This document shows positions 38,177 to 47,379 of a DNA stretch of 64,000 bases, one piece after another. Origin of the DNA: Bacillus sp. ISL-34 (GTDB lineage: Bacteria; Bacillota; Bacilli; Bacillales; DSM-1321); the NCBI RefSeq assembly GCF_018613325.1, contig NZ_JAGGQJ010000010.1:42007-106006 (forward strand), read 5' to 3'. Numbering within the stretch: position 1 is the first letter of the stretch; each line of letters begins with the position of its first letter. The translations under genes were made by a program, and so were the position numbers. The notes under the pieces were generated by a model. The model saw only the letters and a list, made by a program, of their open reading frames with translations. It was not told where the DNA came from and made no database searches.

Positions 38177-39814
38177 TCATTTGTCACGAAGTTCGTTTAT
38201 TTTTTTCGTAAGCTCATTAAACTTCTTGTCGAGTTCTGTGTACGCTTTATCGTTTGGAGTCATAAAGCTAAGCTTACCCAAAACTTCTTGTCTTTCTGTT
38301 TCAAGTGTTAATCGTAGTTCTTCGAGATTATCTCTTTTTGGGGAGGATTCATGCAATTGCTTTTGTATGCGATTATTCGAAATGACAAGTTTGCTGCTTG
38401 TCGTTTTTTCGAGAAAATATCGATCATGCGAAACGACGATTAGCGTTCCAGTATACTGTGCTAAGGTTTCTTCAAGTTGTTCCCGTGAAGCTAAGTCAAG
38501 GTGATTTGTCGGCTCATCCAAAATGAGAACATCTTTTTCTTCTAATATATATTCCATTAACTTACATTTAACCCGTTCACCCATACTCATATTCTTAATG
38601 GGTTCTGTCCAATGAGACGCCGTGAAGCCTAAATGCTTCATTAAAGTTTGAACGTTCCCTCTCGACTCGAATGTTTCTTTATGAAATAGCTGGGCGGGTG
38701 TTAGTTCAAGTGGTAAATCAAACACTTCTTGCGTCAAATAGCCTATTTTTGCAGATGGTGAAATCCATACATCGCCCGCAAAAGTTTCATGTCCAAGAAT
38801 TATTTTTAATAATGTCGTTTTTCCGCTGCCGTTGGGACCTTTAATGGAAACCTTCTCACCATGCTGAATCGTGAAATTGACGCTTTTAAACAGTGTTCGT
38901 CCGTTAAAAGTCTTAGTTAAATTCTTGACTTCCAAAAACCGTTTTCCCATCTTGTTTTTTGTTTTAATTGAAAAGCGTACAGTATATTCTGATTCAACAG
39001 GTTCGGCTTTTGCTTTTTCAAGCTCTTTTTCAAGACGCTTTTGTTTAGATTTTACCTGTGCATCCATTCGCTTTGCTTTCACGCGATAGTATTCCTTGAA
39101 TCCTTCCTTTTTCGTCGATTGGGAATGGGCTTTTTTTGACCAAGAAGTGATTTCATTCATTTGTCCCTCGATACGTTCAACCATTTTTTGCTGTTTTTCA
39201 TATTCACGTTGTTGTGTAAGTCTTTTCTGTTTACGAACCTCCATATAACTAGAATAATTCCCTCTGTGCTCAATTAGCTTTTTATCTTCAATCGACCAAA
39301 TTTTCGTTGCAACAGCATCCAAAAAATAACGATCGTGCGAAACAAAAACGATGGTACCTCGATAATTTTTAATTTGTTCATTGAGGAACCCTAAACTGTC
39401 CTCATCAAGATGGTTCGTCGGTTCATCTAATAGTAAAAGGTCTGCATCTTTAGAAAGTCCTTTTGCTAAGCGGGCTTTCAGTTTTTCTCCCCCGCTTAAT
39501 TGTAGGAAGTCATGGCTTGGTACATGCATTTTATCTAGTAATTTAACTTCGGAAGGCGTCTTGACTTCTGAAGAATGCGACTCGACTTCTTGTTCAACCA
39601 TAAAAACTTTCAAGTCTTGCTGCAGCCATTGGATTTGTCCATGTACAGGCTCTAAATCATTGTTAATTAATTGCAACAACGTAGATTTACCGGCACCATT
39701 TTTGCCAATGATACCGATGATCTCCCCTTGTTGAACACTAGCATTAACATTTTCAAAAATATTATGGTCCAATACCTCATAGCTAATATTAGTTAATTTC
39801 AATAGTTCTTTCAT
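38177..39814 (-). CDS. vmlR: ABC-F ribosome protection protein
   Basis: Cytoplasmic ABC-F ATPase that displaces antibiotics such as virginiamycin M and lincomycin from the ribosome. It is similar along its whole length to B. subtilis VmlR. Two ATPase domains are visible: GIIGKNGAGKSTLLQLI near residue 33 with LSGGEKLKARL, and GPNGSGKTTLLKIIL near 325 with SMGERVKCKLM. A charged linker (antibiotic-resistance domain) lies between them. ATG at 39814 gives the VmlR N-terminus MKELLKLTN and leaves 9 nt after AGAGAGGG. Expression is controlled by the attenuator leader upstream. Confidence 0.93.
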   Translation of the reverse strand: MKELLKLTNISYEVLDHNIFENVNASVQQGEIIGIIGKNGAGKSTLLQLINNDLEPVHGQIQWLQQDLKVFMVEQEVESHSSEVKTPSEVKLLDKMHVPSHDFLQLSGGEKLKARLAKGLSKDADLLLLDEPTNHLDEDSLGFLNEQIKNYRGTIVFVSHDRYFLDAVATKIWSIEDKKLIEHRGNYSSYMEVRKQKRLTQQREYEKQQKMVERIEGQMNEITSWSKKAHSQSTKKEGFKEYYRVKAKRMDAQVKSKQKRLEKELEKAKAEPVESEYTVRFSIKTKNKMGKRFLEVKNLTKTFNGRTLFKSVNFTIQHGEKVSIKGPNGSGKTTLLKIILGHETFAGDVWISPSAKIGYLTQEVFDLPLELTPAQLFHKETFESRGNVQTLMKHLGFTASHWTEPIKNMSMGERVKCKLMEYILEEKDVLILDEPTNHLDLASREQLEETLAQYTGTLIVVSHDRYFLEKTTSSKLVISNNRIQKQLHESSPKRDNLEELRLTLETERQEVLGKLSFMTPNDKAYTELDKKFNELTKKINELRDK

Positions 39815-39844
39815 ATATTCCATCCCTCTCTTTAAAGGGAGAAT

Positions 39845-40055
39845 AAAAAAAATCCTCCCAGTTCATATGGAAGGATTAGTCGACCTGTGCATTATCAAAT
39901 AAGAGCTATTTTGAGTATAGCTCTACAATTTATAGAAAATGGGCAGACTAATCCTATTTTGTATGATTTGAAATATGTGATTTCAAATTTTAAAAATAAG
40001 ATTAGTTAATCATCGGCCACCCATCATCCCTTCTGATATTAATAAGGTCAGTATA
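39845..40055 (-). promoter_or_regulatory. vmlR attenuator leader
   Basis: On the minus strand the order is: promoter (-10 TATACT at 40050-40055, -35 TTGTTT 18 bp away), a 3-codon reading frame ATG ATT AAC TAA (40002-40013), a hairpin (39964-39990), segment AGGATTAGTC (39946-39955), its exact complement GACTAATCCT (39872-39881), and a terminator AATCCT/AGGATT with a T-run (39845-39877). GACTAATCCT can pair with either side, giving an antiterminator or a terminator. A stalled ribosome on the leader frame would switch it. Leader-controlled attenuation is known for B. subtilis vmlR. Confidence 0.8.
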
Positions 40056-40256
40056 GCATAAAATAATATTTGAAAACAAAAGGAAGCAGCTTTCAATTAA
40101 ATTTTAACGATTTTTTAATATTTTTACTCAATCATATACCTTATTATTAGGTGGGTAATAAGTCTGTATGATTCCTTTATCATGTGTTTATAACTGCTAT
40201 GATAAAATCATAAAACATTTACACCATAGGGTTGTTTCCTTGAGGAGGTCATTAAT

Positions 40257-41012
40257 ATGGAATATATAAAGGGAATCGATGTTTCACATTGGCAAGGTGC
40301 TATTAATTGGGAGGAAGTTGCAAAGGCAGGCGTGAAGTTCGTGTTCATTAAGGCAACAGAGGGAACGAGTTATACGAAGCTTTCCTATTTCAAAGAAAAT
40401 GCACCACAGGCATTGGCAGCGGGATTGAAAGTCGGGGCCTATCACTATGCAAAGTTTGCAACAGTTGCAGAAGCGAAGGCTGAGGCTGCTTATTTTTTAA
40501 ATTCTATCAGCTCTATTGCTTTAAATTATCCTGTAGTTCTTGATCTTGAAGAAAATAAAAAAAAGGCAAAGAAAAAAATGCTGACAGATGCAGCAATAGC
40601 TTTTTTGGATGCTATTGAAGAAGCTGGATACACGGCAATGCTGTATAGTGGTAAATACTTTCTCGAAAATACTTTAGATGAATCAAGGTTGACGAAATAC
40701 GCTTTGTGGATTGCCAGATACAACAGCACGTTGGGACGCAGCACAGATATTTGGCAGCATTCTGATTCAGGGAAGGTAAGTGGGATCAGCACAAAGGTGG
40801 ATTTGAATATAGCTTATAGGGATTTTACTAATAGGGCCCATAACTCCCGTGCATTGAAAACTGAAACAACCACGACTTATACTGTAAAAAAGGGCGACAC
40901 ACTTAGCTTCATTGCAAAAAAACACAAAACAACGGTAAAAACTCTTGTTAGTCTTAATGGAATTAAAGACCCCGACAAAATTTATATCGGTCAAAAATTA
41001 AGGGTGAAATAA
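40257..41012 (+). CDS. GH25 lysozyme with C-terminal LysM
   Basis: 251-residue peptidoglycan hydrolase. The N-terminal glycoside hydrolase 25 domain has [14 protein letters not shown] at residues 4-17, FVFIKATEG near 31 and YPVVLDLEE near 93 with catalytic acids. A LysM cell-wall-binding domain ([20 protein letters not shown], then the [14 protein letters not shown] segment) fills the last 45 residues. No signal peptide is visible, so release or recruitment is unclear. TTGAGGAGG precedes the ATG. Confidence 0.92.
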   Translation: MEYIKGIDVSHWQGAINWEEVAKAGVKFVFIKATEGTSYTKLSYFKENAPQALAAGLKVGAYHYAKFATVAEAKAEAAYFLNSISSIALNYPVVLDLEENKKKAKKKMLTDAAIAFLDAIEEAGYTAMLYSGKYFLENTLDESRLTKYALWIARYNSTLGRSTDIWQHSDSGKVSGISTKVDLNIAYRDFTNRAHNSRALKTETTTTYTVKKGDTLSFIAKKHKTTVKTLVSLNGIKDPDKIYIGQKLRVK

Positions 41013-41018
41013 GTAAAG

Positions 41019-41050
41019 GCTCTTCTCATTACGAGAGGAGCTCAGTTTTT
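41019..41050 (+). terminator. Intrinsic terminator after the lysozyme gene
   Basis: GCTCTTCTC and GAGAGGAGC pair (one mismatch) around ATTAC, followed by TCAGTTTTT. The convergent sspH gene ends just beyond. Confidence 0.75.
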
Positions 41051-41062
41051 AATGGATATTCC

Positions 41063-41242
41063 TTAGATTTCTTTAAGTTCGTCAATTGCTACTTCTGATC
41101 TTTCCTCTAATGGGCCTCTTAGATGTACTGTAGCCGTTGTTCCATCTTCATTTAAATTATCAATCCATACTGAAGTGCCGTTATATCTCACTTCAATGTC
41201 AGATGAAGAAGAAAGAATCTGTTTTACACGCTTAGCATCCAT
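41063..41242 (-). CDS. sspH: H-type small acid-soluble spore protein
   Basis: 59 residues, MDAKRVKQILSSSSDIEVRY at the start and RGPLEERSEV near the end, with NGTSVWIDNL in the middle. This is the compact beta-rich pattern of SspH-type spore proteins, made in the forespore. GGGAGGGA lies before the ATG. It marks the organism as a spore former. Sigma-G control is expected for the family; no promoter was assigned. Confidence 0.85.
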   Translation of the reverse strand: MDAKRVKQILSSSSDIEVRYNGTSVWIDNLNEDGTTATVHLRGPLEERSEVAIDELKEI

Positions 41243-41533
41243 ATAAATCCCTCCCTGCTAATTAGTCTACCTATTATTTGGGAAAAGCCTAAATATTATT
41301 CATTTGATTAATATTGCAACTAAATCATATAAGGCGCAATGATGTTTATCCTTCCATGTTATCCGTCGTGAATATTTTTTATTAAACTTATGTAAAGATG
41401 AGAATTCTTAATCTTAAAAATATTGAGTTTATCTGCTAGAATGGATAGGATTGTAAATGATTTTTTTGAGGTGATGAATTTGAAAAAACGCAGGCTTCTG
41501 GCAGCCAATGGCCCGTGATATGGAGAGAGTCGA
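41243..41533. other. Non-coding stretch left of the beta-lactamase relic
   Basis: Upstream region of sspH, then AT-rich sequence. TTGAGGTGATGAATTTG at about 41466 starts a frame of only 14 codons that may be the eroded start of the beta-lactamase-like gene. Confidence 0.4.
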
Positions 41534-41758
41534 ATGGAGGAATGGATTCATAAGATTTCATATGGCAACCAAGATATTAGTGGAGGGATTGATCAGTTTT
41601 GGCTAAGCAGCTCACTCAAAATTTCTCCTATTGAACAAGTGGATTTTATGGAAAATTTTTATACAGTCTCAATCGATACTAAGTCTAAACAAAAAAGAAT
41701 ATATTATAGAACTAATGGAATCATTACTTATAATAGGGGAGTTGTTTGGTACTCCTAA
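41534..41758 (+). pseudogene. Class D beta-lactamase / BlaR-type sensor remnant
   Basis: The frame holds HKISYGNQDISGGIDQFWLS then LKISPIEQVDF, the region around the YGN motif of class D (OXA/BPU-type) beta-lactamases and the related BlaR1 sensor domain. The upstream STFK active-site part is missing and the reading frame ends in unrelated-looking sequence. Only about 40 residues of the conserved core remain. Confidence 0.7.
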
Positions 41759-41876
41759 TCAAATGGAGCTAATGGGACGAAAGGGTTGAATAAGGAAGTC
41801 GATACAATGGGACAATATTGGATGAGGAAGTGTTGAAGTTTATACACATTCTTATACATGCTTTTAGGGGGATATC

Positions 41877-42623
41877 ATGGAACTATCGTTATTATTGGAA
41901 TATGGCTGGGTGTTAATTATTCTAATTTTTTTAGAAGGTTTATTATCTGCTGATAATGCATTGGTTTTAGCCATCATGTCAAAGCATTTACCAAAAGAAC
42001 AGCAAAAAAAAGCGATCAATATTGGGTTGCTTTTGGCTTTTATATTTAGGATTGGTGCAATCTTCATTATTTCGTACCTTTTCCATGTTTGGCAAGTTCA
42101 AGCAATTGGGGCTGCATATTTGATTTTCATCGCATTAAAGCATTTATTAAAAAAGGACCACGGGGAAAAAGAGGAAAAAGGGAAAAGCTACCGTATGACC
42201 GTTGCGCAAATTGCATTAGCTGATATTGCTTTTGCTATTGATTCCATTTTAGCTGCAGTCGCTCTTGTCATTGCCTTGCCAGATACACCAATGGGTGATA
42301 TTGGAGGCATGGATGGGGCTAAATTCATTGTTATTTTGTTAGGAGCAATTGCAGGGTTAATCGTCATCCGGTTTGCGGCAGGATACTTCGTTAAAATACT
42401 GACGGAGCGACCTAGCCTCGAAACGGCAGCCATGTTAATCGTTGGTTGGGTAGGGGTTAAGTTATTAATGCATACTCTTGCGCATCCAGCCGTGCACATT
42501 ATCTCTCACGATTTTGTTGAAGGACCGATTTGGAATATAATCTTTTGGTCAGTCATGCTTCTTATTGCTATAGGCGGATGGTTTTTATCGGGAAAAACAG
42601 AAAAAAAAGGTGAAGGTAAATAA
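41877..42623 (+). CDS. TerC-family membrane protein
   Basis: 248 residues with seven or more membrane segments. LEGLLSADNALVLAIMSKHLP near residue 19 and ADIAFAIDSILAAVALV near 113 are the paired acidic membrane motifs of TerC/YkoY proteins, implicated in manganese export and metallation of secreted enzymes. TTAGGGGGATATC precedes the ATG. No yybP-ykoY manganese riboswitch was found upstream. Confidence 0.88.
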   Translation: MELSLLLEYGWVLIILIFLEGLLSADNALVLAIMSKHLPKEQQKKAINIGLLLAFIFRIGAIFIISYLFHVWQVQAIGAAYLIFIALKHLLKKDHGEKEEKGKSYRMTVAQIALADIAFAIDSILAAVALVIALPDTPMGDIGGMDGAKFIVILLGAIAGLIVIRFAAGYFVKILTERPSLETAAMLIVGWVGVKLLMHTLAHPAVHIISHDFVEGPIWNIIFWSVMLLIAIGGWFLSGKTEKKGEGK

Positions 42624-42666
42624 AGTATATTCTTTTGTAATAAATGAAAATTTAAAGAAGATCAAA

Positions 42667-42693
42667 GGCCGAAAAAATTTTTTCGGTCTTTTT
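42667..42693 (+). terminator. terC terminator
   Basis: GGCCGAAAAAA and TTTTTTCGGTC form an 11-bp stem with essentially no loop, followed by TTTTTT. Confidence 0.8.
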
Positions 42694-42789
42694 TGGTTAA
42701 TATACAATGACCTTCTATATAGATTCGATAATGTTGAAAGTATCACAACTCGTCATAAAAAATCGGTAAAGCTGTTGATTGATTCAATT

Positions 42790-43357
42790 TTACTTTAATA
42801 AACCTAGCTTAAAACCATAAACGACTACCTGTGTGCGATTTTTAGCTTTAAACTTTGTGATTAAACTGCTTACATAATCTCTAACGGTATGCTCGCTTAA
42901 TTGCAGCAATTCGGCCATTTTTTTATTGTTATAGCCCTCCGCCAGCAAATTTAAAATCATCGATTCCCTTTCCGTCAATTGTATGTCCGGTACGTATGGA
43001 TACCTCATCATCCTTTCTTGATAAATATAAACCGAGCCGCTTTCCGACCTGTTCAAGTAAAGTCAGTTCATCCATTGAATAATCGAATTCCTCCCCTAAT
43101 TGATCAAAAGTCAGCCAGCCGAACGCTTGCTCGTCATGAACAATAGCTACAAAAATGACAGATGAAAGATTAAATAACTTAATATGTTCCTCTTTAATGT
43201 AATTATGGGGATTCTTTAAAAATACCGGTTTTTTTGAATTGAACACCATGGATTGCCTGGAAGTGAGCTGTCCCTCATGCTTTGAACTTTTGGCAGCTCC
43301 AATCCAATTGTGCCGTAGAATTGATTGGACCAAGGAATACAAGCATAAAAAACACAT
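42790..43357 (-). pseudogene. Frameshifted GAF-LuxR type regulator
   Basis: The upstream frame (43357 to about 43010) encodes a GAF-like segment (SSVIFVAIVHDEQAFGWLTF, LLEQVGKRLG). The downstream frame encodes a LuxR helix-turn-helix (LTERESMILNLLAEGYNNKK, LSEHTVRDYVSSLI). They overlap out of phase near 43015, where one indel would join them into a single regulator. No ribosome binding site or normal N-terminus is visible for the first part, so the 5' end is probably lost too. Confidence 0.7.
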
Positions 43358-43587
43358 CTTTTATAGTTAAAGAACTCTTCACATTTTTTTAGGATAAAAG
43401 CAAATTCCTAAAATCCCGCTGAGTTAATTAAAAGTTCATCTAATTGGTCCAGTAGCTGCAGTCTTTTATTTGCAGTCAGCTTTTTGCTTGTATAGGAATG
43501 GCCGTCTAGGGAGAACCTCTAGGGATGGGGATTTATGGTGCTAAAGGGGTATGTTGCATAGAAATTAAGAAAAGGAGATCTGGTTAT

Positions 43588-43743
43588 ATGATGAGACTTG
43601 AAAACAAAGTGGCAATCATTACAGAAATCTAGGCAGGTCAACAATGTGGCGAATACAGTGCTTTTCATTGCCTCGTACGAATCTTCCTATACGGCGGAGC
43701 GGGTACCGAATTTGTGATAGATGGCGGAGCGACTGCTCGCTAA
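43588..43743 (+). pseudogene. Internally deleted SDR gene
   Basis: After AAAGGAGA it reads MMRLENKVAIIT, the start of a short-chain dehydrogenase, then stops. About 20 bp later the C-terminal part of an SDR appears (VANTVLFIASYESSYT, then in another frame GAGTEFVIDGGATAR and stop). Nearly the whole enzyme has been deleted. It lies directly before an intact SDR with the same N-terminus. Confidence 0.75.
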
Positions 43744-43796
43744 AATGCCGACCTTTCTTACGGATTTTAGAAACCAAAACTAAGGAGTGTTTTAAT

Positions 43797-44540
43797 ATGA
43801 GATTGGAAAACAAAGTGGCAATCGTAACAGGGGGAGCAAGCGGGATTGGAGCAAGTACGGCTCAATTATTTGCAGAAGAAGGAGCAAAGGTGGTCATTGC
43901 CGATTTTGCTGATCATGGACAAGCTGTGTCTGAAGAGTTAAATGGAAAAGGGTATGATACTCTTTTTGTTAAAACCGACGTGACGAATGAAAATGACATA
44001 AAGAATATGATCGAAGAGACGGTTAACAAATTTGGAAAACTGGATATCATGTTCGCAAACGCAGGGATTGCAAGAGACGGAAACATCCATGAGTTAAGCT
44101 ATGAGCAATGGCAAAAAACAATTGATATTAATTTATCCGGTGTCTTCCTATCCGATAAATATGCGATAGAGCAAATGCAAAAACAGTCTACTGGCGGCGC
44201 CATTGTCAACACAGGCTCCATCCATAGCCATGCAGGGAAACCGGGGGTAACAGCCTATTCTGCTGCGAAAGGCGGGGTCAAATTGTTAACACAAACGTTA
44301 GGTTCCACCTATGCGAAAGATGGCATTCGTGTCAATGCAGTTTGCCCTGGATATATCGATACGCCCCTTATTGCCGAAGCACAAGGTGAAATAAGACAAG
44401 GCTTGATCGATTTACATCCAATCGGCCGTTTAGGCAGAGCGGAAGAAGTGGCGAAAGCCGTTCTCTTCCTTGCAAGTGACGATGCATCATTTGTTACAGG
44501 CACAAGCCTTATTGTAGACGGCGGTTATACGGCAGTATAA
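43797..44540 (+). CDS. SDR-family oxidoreductase
   Basis: 247-residue classical short-chain dehydrogenase. TGGASGIGASTAQLF at residues 12-26 binds NAD(P), NAGIAR lies near 88, the serine in GSIHSHAGK is near 140, and YSAAK near 154 completes the catalytic set. ATG at 43797 follows AAGGAG; a longer frame upstream runs through the SDR relic and is not used. Substrate unknown. Confidence 0.92.
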   Translation: MRLENKVAIVTGGASGIGASTAQLFAEEGAKVVIADFADHGQAVSEELNGKGYDTLFVKTDVTNENDIKNMIEETVNKFGKLDIMFANAGIARDGNIHELSYEQWQKTIDINLSGVFLSDKYAIEQMQKQSTGGAIVNTGSIHSHAGKPGVTAYSAAKGGVKLLTQTLGSTYAKDGIRVNAVCPGYIDTPLIAEAQGEIRQGLIDLHPIGRLGRAEEVAKAVLFLASDDASFVTGTSLIVDGGYTAV

Positions 44541-44602
44541 GTTTTAAGGATTATTCGCTCGGTCTCTCAATCAGTCAAATTAGGTTTGAGGTGCCAATTA
44601 AT

Positions 44603-44665
44603 AGAGCTTCTTCTGTAAGATGAGTGGTGTTCGTACACCCAAATCATACTGAAGGGCTCTTTTTT
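44603..44665 (+). terminator. Extended hairpin terminator
   Basis: AGAGCTTC pairs with GAAGGGCTCT over a long loop that contains a second stem (GGTGT/ACACC), followed by TTTTT. It ends the SDR transcript. Confidence 0.65.
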
Positions 44666-44851
44666 ACATATAACGAAAAATTCCCGTAAATACTAATAAA
44701 ATTTCAAACGATATCAGCGGTTTTATTTCATGAATTTTAAGTTGAAATCAATTTTTCGTAAAATTAAAAATGAAAAATGGGACATATGTCCTTTCTCTAT
44801 ACTCCTTTTCCGTATTTAATAATAGAAGAAATCCATGGAGGAGGAATCAGA

Positions 44852-45277
44852 GTGAAAGGGATCATATTTTCCATTATTGCAGGCGTGTTTATATCGTTGC
44901 AAGGTGTGTTTAATTCAAGAATGAGTGAGGAGCTAAGTGCGTGGCATACTACCGCGATTGTCCATCTAGTCGGATTTATTTTTTCCATCATCATTTATAT
45001 ATTTGTCCGTGATGGAAGAGCGGAGGGGTTTCGGGAGGTTCCCATTTTATATCTGCTTGGAGGAGTGCTAGGCATCGTGATTGTGTTTGGGGAAATGACG
45101 GCGATCAATCTGCTAGGCATGTCTTTTGCAATAGCAACCATTTTAATTGCACAGCTCATATGTGCCTTCATAATAGATTCAAGGGGACTTTTCGGAATGT
45201 TTAAGACGAAGGTGTCGTTTCAACAAGTTATCGGAATGGCTATGATGTTAACGGGTGTAGTCATATTTAAATTGTAA
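44852..45277 (+). CDS. YdcZ/DUF606-type DMT transporter (first copy)
   Basis: 141-residue, four- to five-helix protein starting VKGIIFSIIAGVFISLQGVFN, the pattern of DUF606 small multidrug/metabolite transporters. GTG at 44852 follows GGAGGAGG. It forms an operon with a Crp/Fnr regulator and a second DUF606 gene at 46010, so the two transporters probably work as a pair. Confidence 0.85.
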   Translation: MKGIIFSIIAGVFISLQGVFNSRMSEELSAWHTTAIVHLVGFIFSIIIYIFVRDGRAEGFREVPILYLLGGVLGIVIVFGEMTAINLLGMSFAIATILIAQLICAFIIDSRGLFGMFKTKVSFQQVIGMAMMLTGVVIFKL

Positions 45278-45292
45278 AAAGGTGATAGAACA

Positions 45293-45991
45293 TTGAAAAA
45301 ATTAAAAAATAGTTCAGGTCTCGATGAATATCTCGAAAAATTTGAGCTGAATATGATTTTTTCCAAGGAATTGAAGGGGAAAATCTCCCTCTACCAATTC
45401 CATAATGGAGAAATTTTATGTTCAAAGGGTGAGGATATTCATTATATGTATTTTCTAGTAAAGGGAAAGTTAAAGATTTTTACAACTTCACCTGAAGGAA
45501 AATCGTTAATTGTTCGGTTTAAAACGCCATTGGCCCTTATTGGAGATGTGGAGTATATAAAAGGGATGCAAGCACTCAATACAGTTGAGGCAGTCAGTGA
45601 AGGAATTGTTATCGGTATTCATTTTAATGACTTACGAACGATGGAAACGAACCGATTCGAGTTTCTGCATTTTTTATTGGAGATTGTTACACAAAAATTT
45701 TTCACAGAATCCCATGCTGCAAGTTTGAACAGGCTCTATCCAGTCGAGGTACGTCTTGCAAGCTACCTGTTGTCTCTTTCATCAGAAGGAAGCGGCTCCA
45801 TGTTTCACAAAGAAATGGACAAATTGAATCTGATGGAAATAGCAGATCTCATAGGAACAAGTTATCGGCATTTAAATCGAGTCATTCATAAACTCTGTGG
45901 AGAAGGTATCATTCAAAGAAAAAAAGGAGTTATTAATATTAAAGATTTATCTCGGCTTCGGGAAAGGGCAGAGGGAAATATTTATGAATGA
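45293..45991 (+). CDS. Crp/Fnr-family regulator, YeiL-like
   Basis: 232-residue regulator with an N-terminal cyclic-nucleotide-binding-type beta barrel (HNGEILCSKGEDIHYMYFLV near residue 33) and a C-terminal helix-turn-helix (LMEIADLIGTSYRHLNRVIH near 182). No cysteine cluster for Fnr-type iron-sulfur sensing is evident. TTG start after AAAGGTGATAG. It sits 15 bp after one DUF606 gene and 18 bp before another, and probably controls this operon. Confidence 0.87.
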   Translation: MKKLKNSSGLDEYLEKFELNMIFSKELKGKISLYQFHNGEILCSKGEDIHYMYFLVKGKLKIFTTSPEGKSLIVRFKTPLALIGDVEYIKGMQALNTVEAVSEGIVIGIHFNDLRTMETNRFEFLHFLLEIVTQKFFTESHAASLNRLYPVEVRLASYLLSLSSEGSGSMFHKEMDKLNLMEIADLIGTSYRHLNRVIHKLCGEGIIQRKKGVINIKDLSRLRERAEGNIYE

Positions 45992-46009
45992 TTCAGGGGG
46001 CTGTAAATT

Positions 46010-46453
46010 ATGAAAGGAATTCTGTTTGCCGTGGTGGCTGGTGTCTTCATCAGTCTGCAAACGGTCCTTAACACTAGAGTTAGTGAGAAAGTGGGAGCTT
46101 GGGCGACCACAACAATTGTTCTCGGGCTTGGTTTTATTTCATCACTATCGATCTTCATTATTATGGATGATAAGAACCTGTTAGCGATTGGGCATATAAA
46201 TAAGCTGTATCTATTAAGTGGTTTCTTGGGAGTCCTGCTCGTCTATTGCATCATGCAGGCAATCCGCCTCCTAGGACCAGCCTATGCCATATCAATCGTC
46301 CTTGTCGCACAACTAACCATGGCAGTTCTGATTGACACCTTTGGGTGGTTCGGATTTGAAAAAACACCATTTACGATAAATAAATTGATCGGGATCATAA
46401 TCATGATATCTGGAATCATCATGTTTAAGATGAAAAGAGCCTTTTCCAACTAA
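46010..46453 (+). CDS. YdcZ/DUF606-type DMT transporter (second copy)
   Basis: 147 residues, similar to the gene at 44852: KGILFAVVAGVFISLQTVLN at the start, AYAISIVLVAQLTMAVLIDT near residue 90. Two small homologous subunits flanking one regulator suggests an oppositely oriented heterodimer, as in paired small multidrug-resistance proteins. GGGGGC lies upstream of the ATG. Confidence 0.85.
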   Translation: MKGILFAVVAGVFISLQTVLNTRVSEKVGAWATTTIVLGLGFISSLSIFIIMDDKNLLAIGHINKLYLLSGFLGVLLVYCIMQAIRLLGPAYAISIVLVAQLTMAVLIDTFGWFGFEKTPFTINKLIGIIIMISGIIMFKMKRAFSN

Positions 46454-46526
46454 ATATATATATAGGTGAAATAAAAAAATAGAGATATCCAATTTTGTGG
46501 AAGTTCTAATCAATAAGCTTAACATT

Positions 46527-46548
46527 AAAAGACTGGATTCCGGTCTTT
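46527..46548 (+). terminator. Possible terminator after the DUF606 operon
   Basis: AAAGACTGG and CCGGTCTTT-like arms surround a short loop about 75 bp after the last gene. The T-tract is weak. Confidence 0.45.
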
Positions 46549-46728
46549 AGGTTAATTAGCATTTATTTAAAAAATAAAGCATTTTATATTCAGATGAAAG
46601 GGAAAATGGATGCAGCAGTTTCGTGCAGTGGAGTCCGAAGGAAGCACTGAAATCTAAGTTTTTATTAATGTATAACTTTGGTAAAATTAGATTTTAAAAC
46701 TAACCAACATCTTTTAGGGAGGAAGCAA

Positions 46729-47115
46729 ATGAAGATTAATAAAATACATCATGTAGCAATAATTTGTTCCGATTATGAAAAATCAAAAAACTTCTATGTG
46801 AATATTTTAGGGTGCGATATCGAGAAGGAAACATATCGGTCAGAAAGGAAATCGTATAAATTGGACTTAATCGTCGGAGGAGAATATCAGCTGGAATTGT
46901 TCTCATTTCCTGATCCCCCGCATCGTCCTAGTTATCCTGAAGCTAGGGGGCTTAGACATCTTGCTTTTGAAGTGGAAGATATTAATCAAGCGATTGAAGA
47001 TTTAGAAAAAGAAAACATTCCAGTCGAACCAATCCGTGTTGATGAGTTAACAGGAAAAAGGTTTACTTTTTTTTGTGATCCGGATGATTTGCCTCTTGAA
47101 ATATATGAAAAATAG
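46729..47115 (+). CDS. VOC/glyoxalase-family protein, YaeR-like
   Basis: 128-residue vicinal-oxygen-chelate protein. IHHVAIICSDYEKSKNFYVN at residues 5-24, ELFSFPDPPHRPSYPEA near 62 and LRHLAFEVEDI near 80 closely follow E. coli YaeR (GloA2). Metal ligands would be His7, Glu62, His82 and the Glu of LPLEIYE near the end. ATG at 46729 follows TAGGGAGGAAG. Confidence 0.88.
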   Translation: MKINKIHHVAIICSDYEKSKNFYVNILGCDIEKETYRSERKSYKLDLIVGGEYQLELFSFPDPPHRPSYPEARGLRHLAFEVEDINQAIEDLEKENIPVEPIRVDELTGKRFTFFCDPDDLPLEIYEK

Positions 47116-47379
47116 GAATTACAAGCTTAGAGGGCTTTAAAGCATGAAGTTTTAGAGGAGAGGTAAAACTTGAGGTTACCTCTATTTTTAAAGTTGATTT
47201 CAAAGATGAATACGATGATTAAAGAGGTTACTTATATCAATTAAACTATGAAGATTCCCTATGATATGTCGATACCATTAAGTTTGATCCACTTGTATTC
47301 CATATTTCGATGAGAGCTGAAATAATCACCGGCTATAATATCTGTAGATCGGTCATTTAAATATGTCAGGAGATAAAAA
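47116..47379. other. Stretch without an intact gene
   Basis: About 260 bp with interrupted frames only. It must contain the promoter of the EamA gene. Confidence 0.4.

Noticed and set aside
41760..41876. Manganese (yybP-ykoY) riboswitch upstream of the TerC gene
   Set aside because: The short leader has none of the expected paired helices or conserved loop bases.
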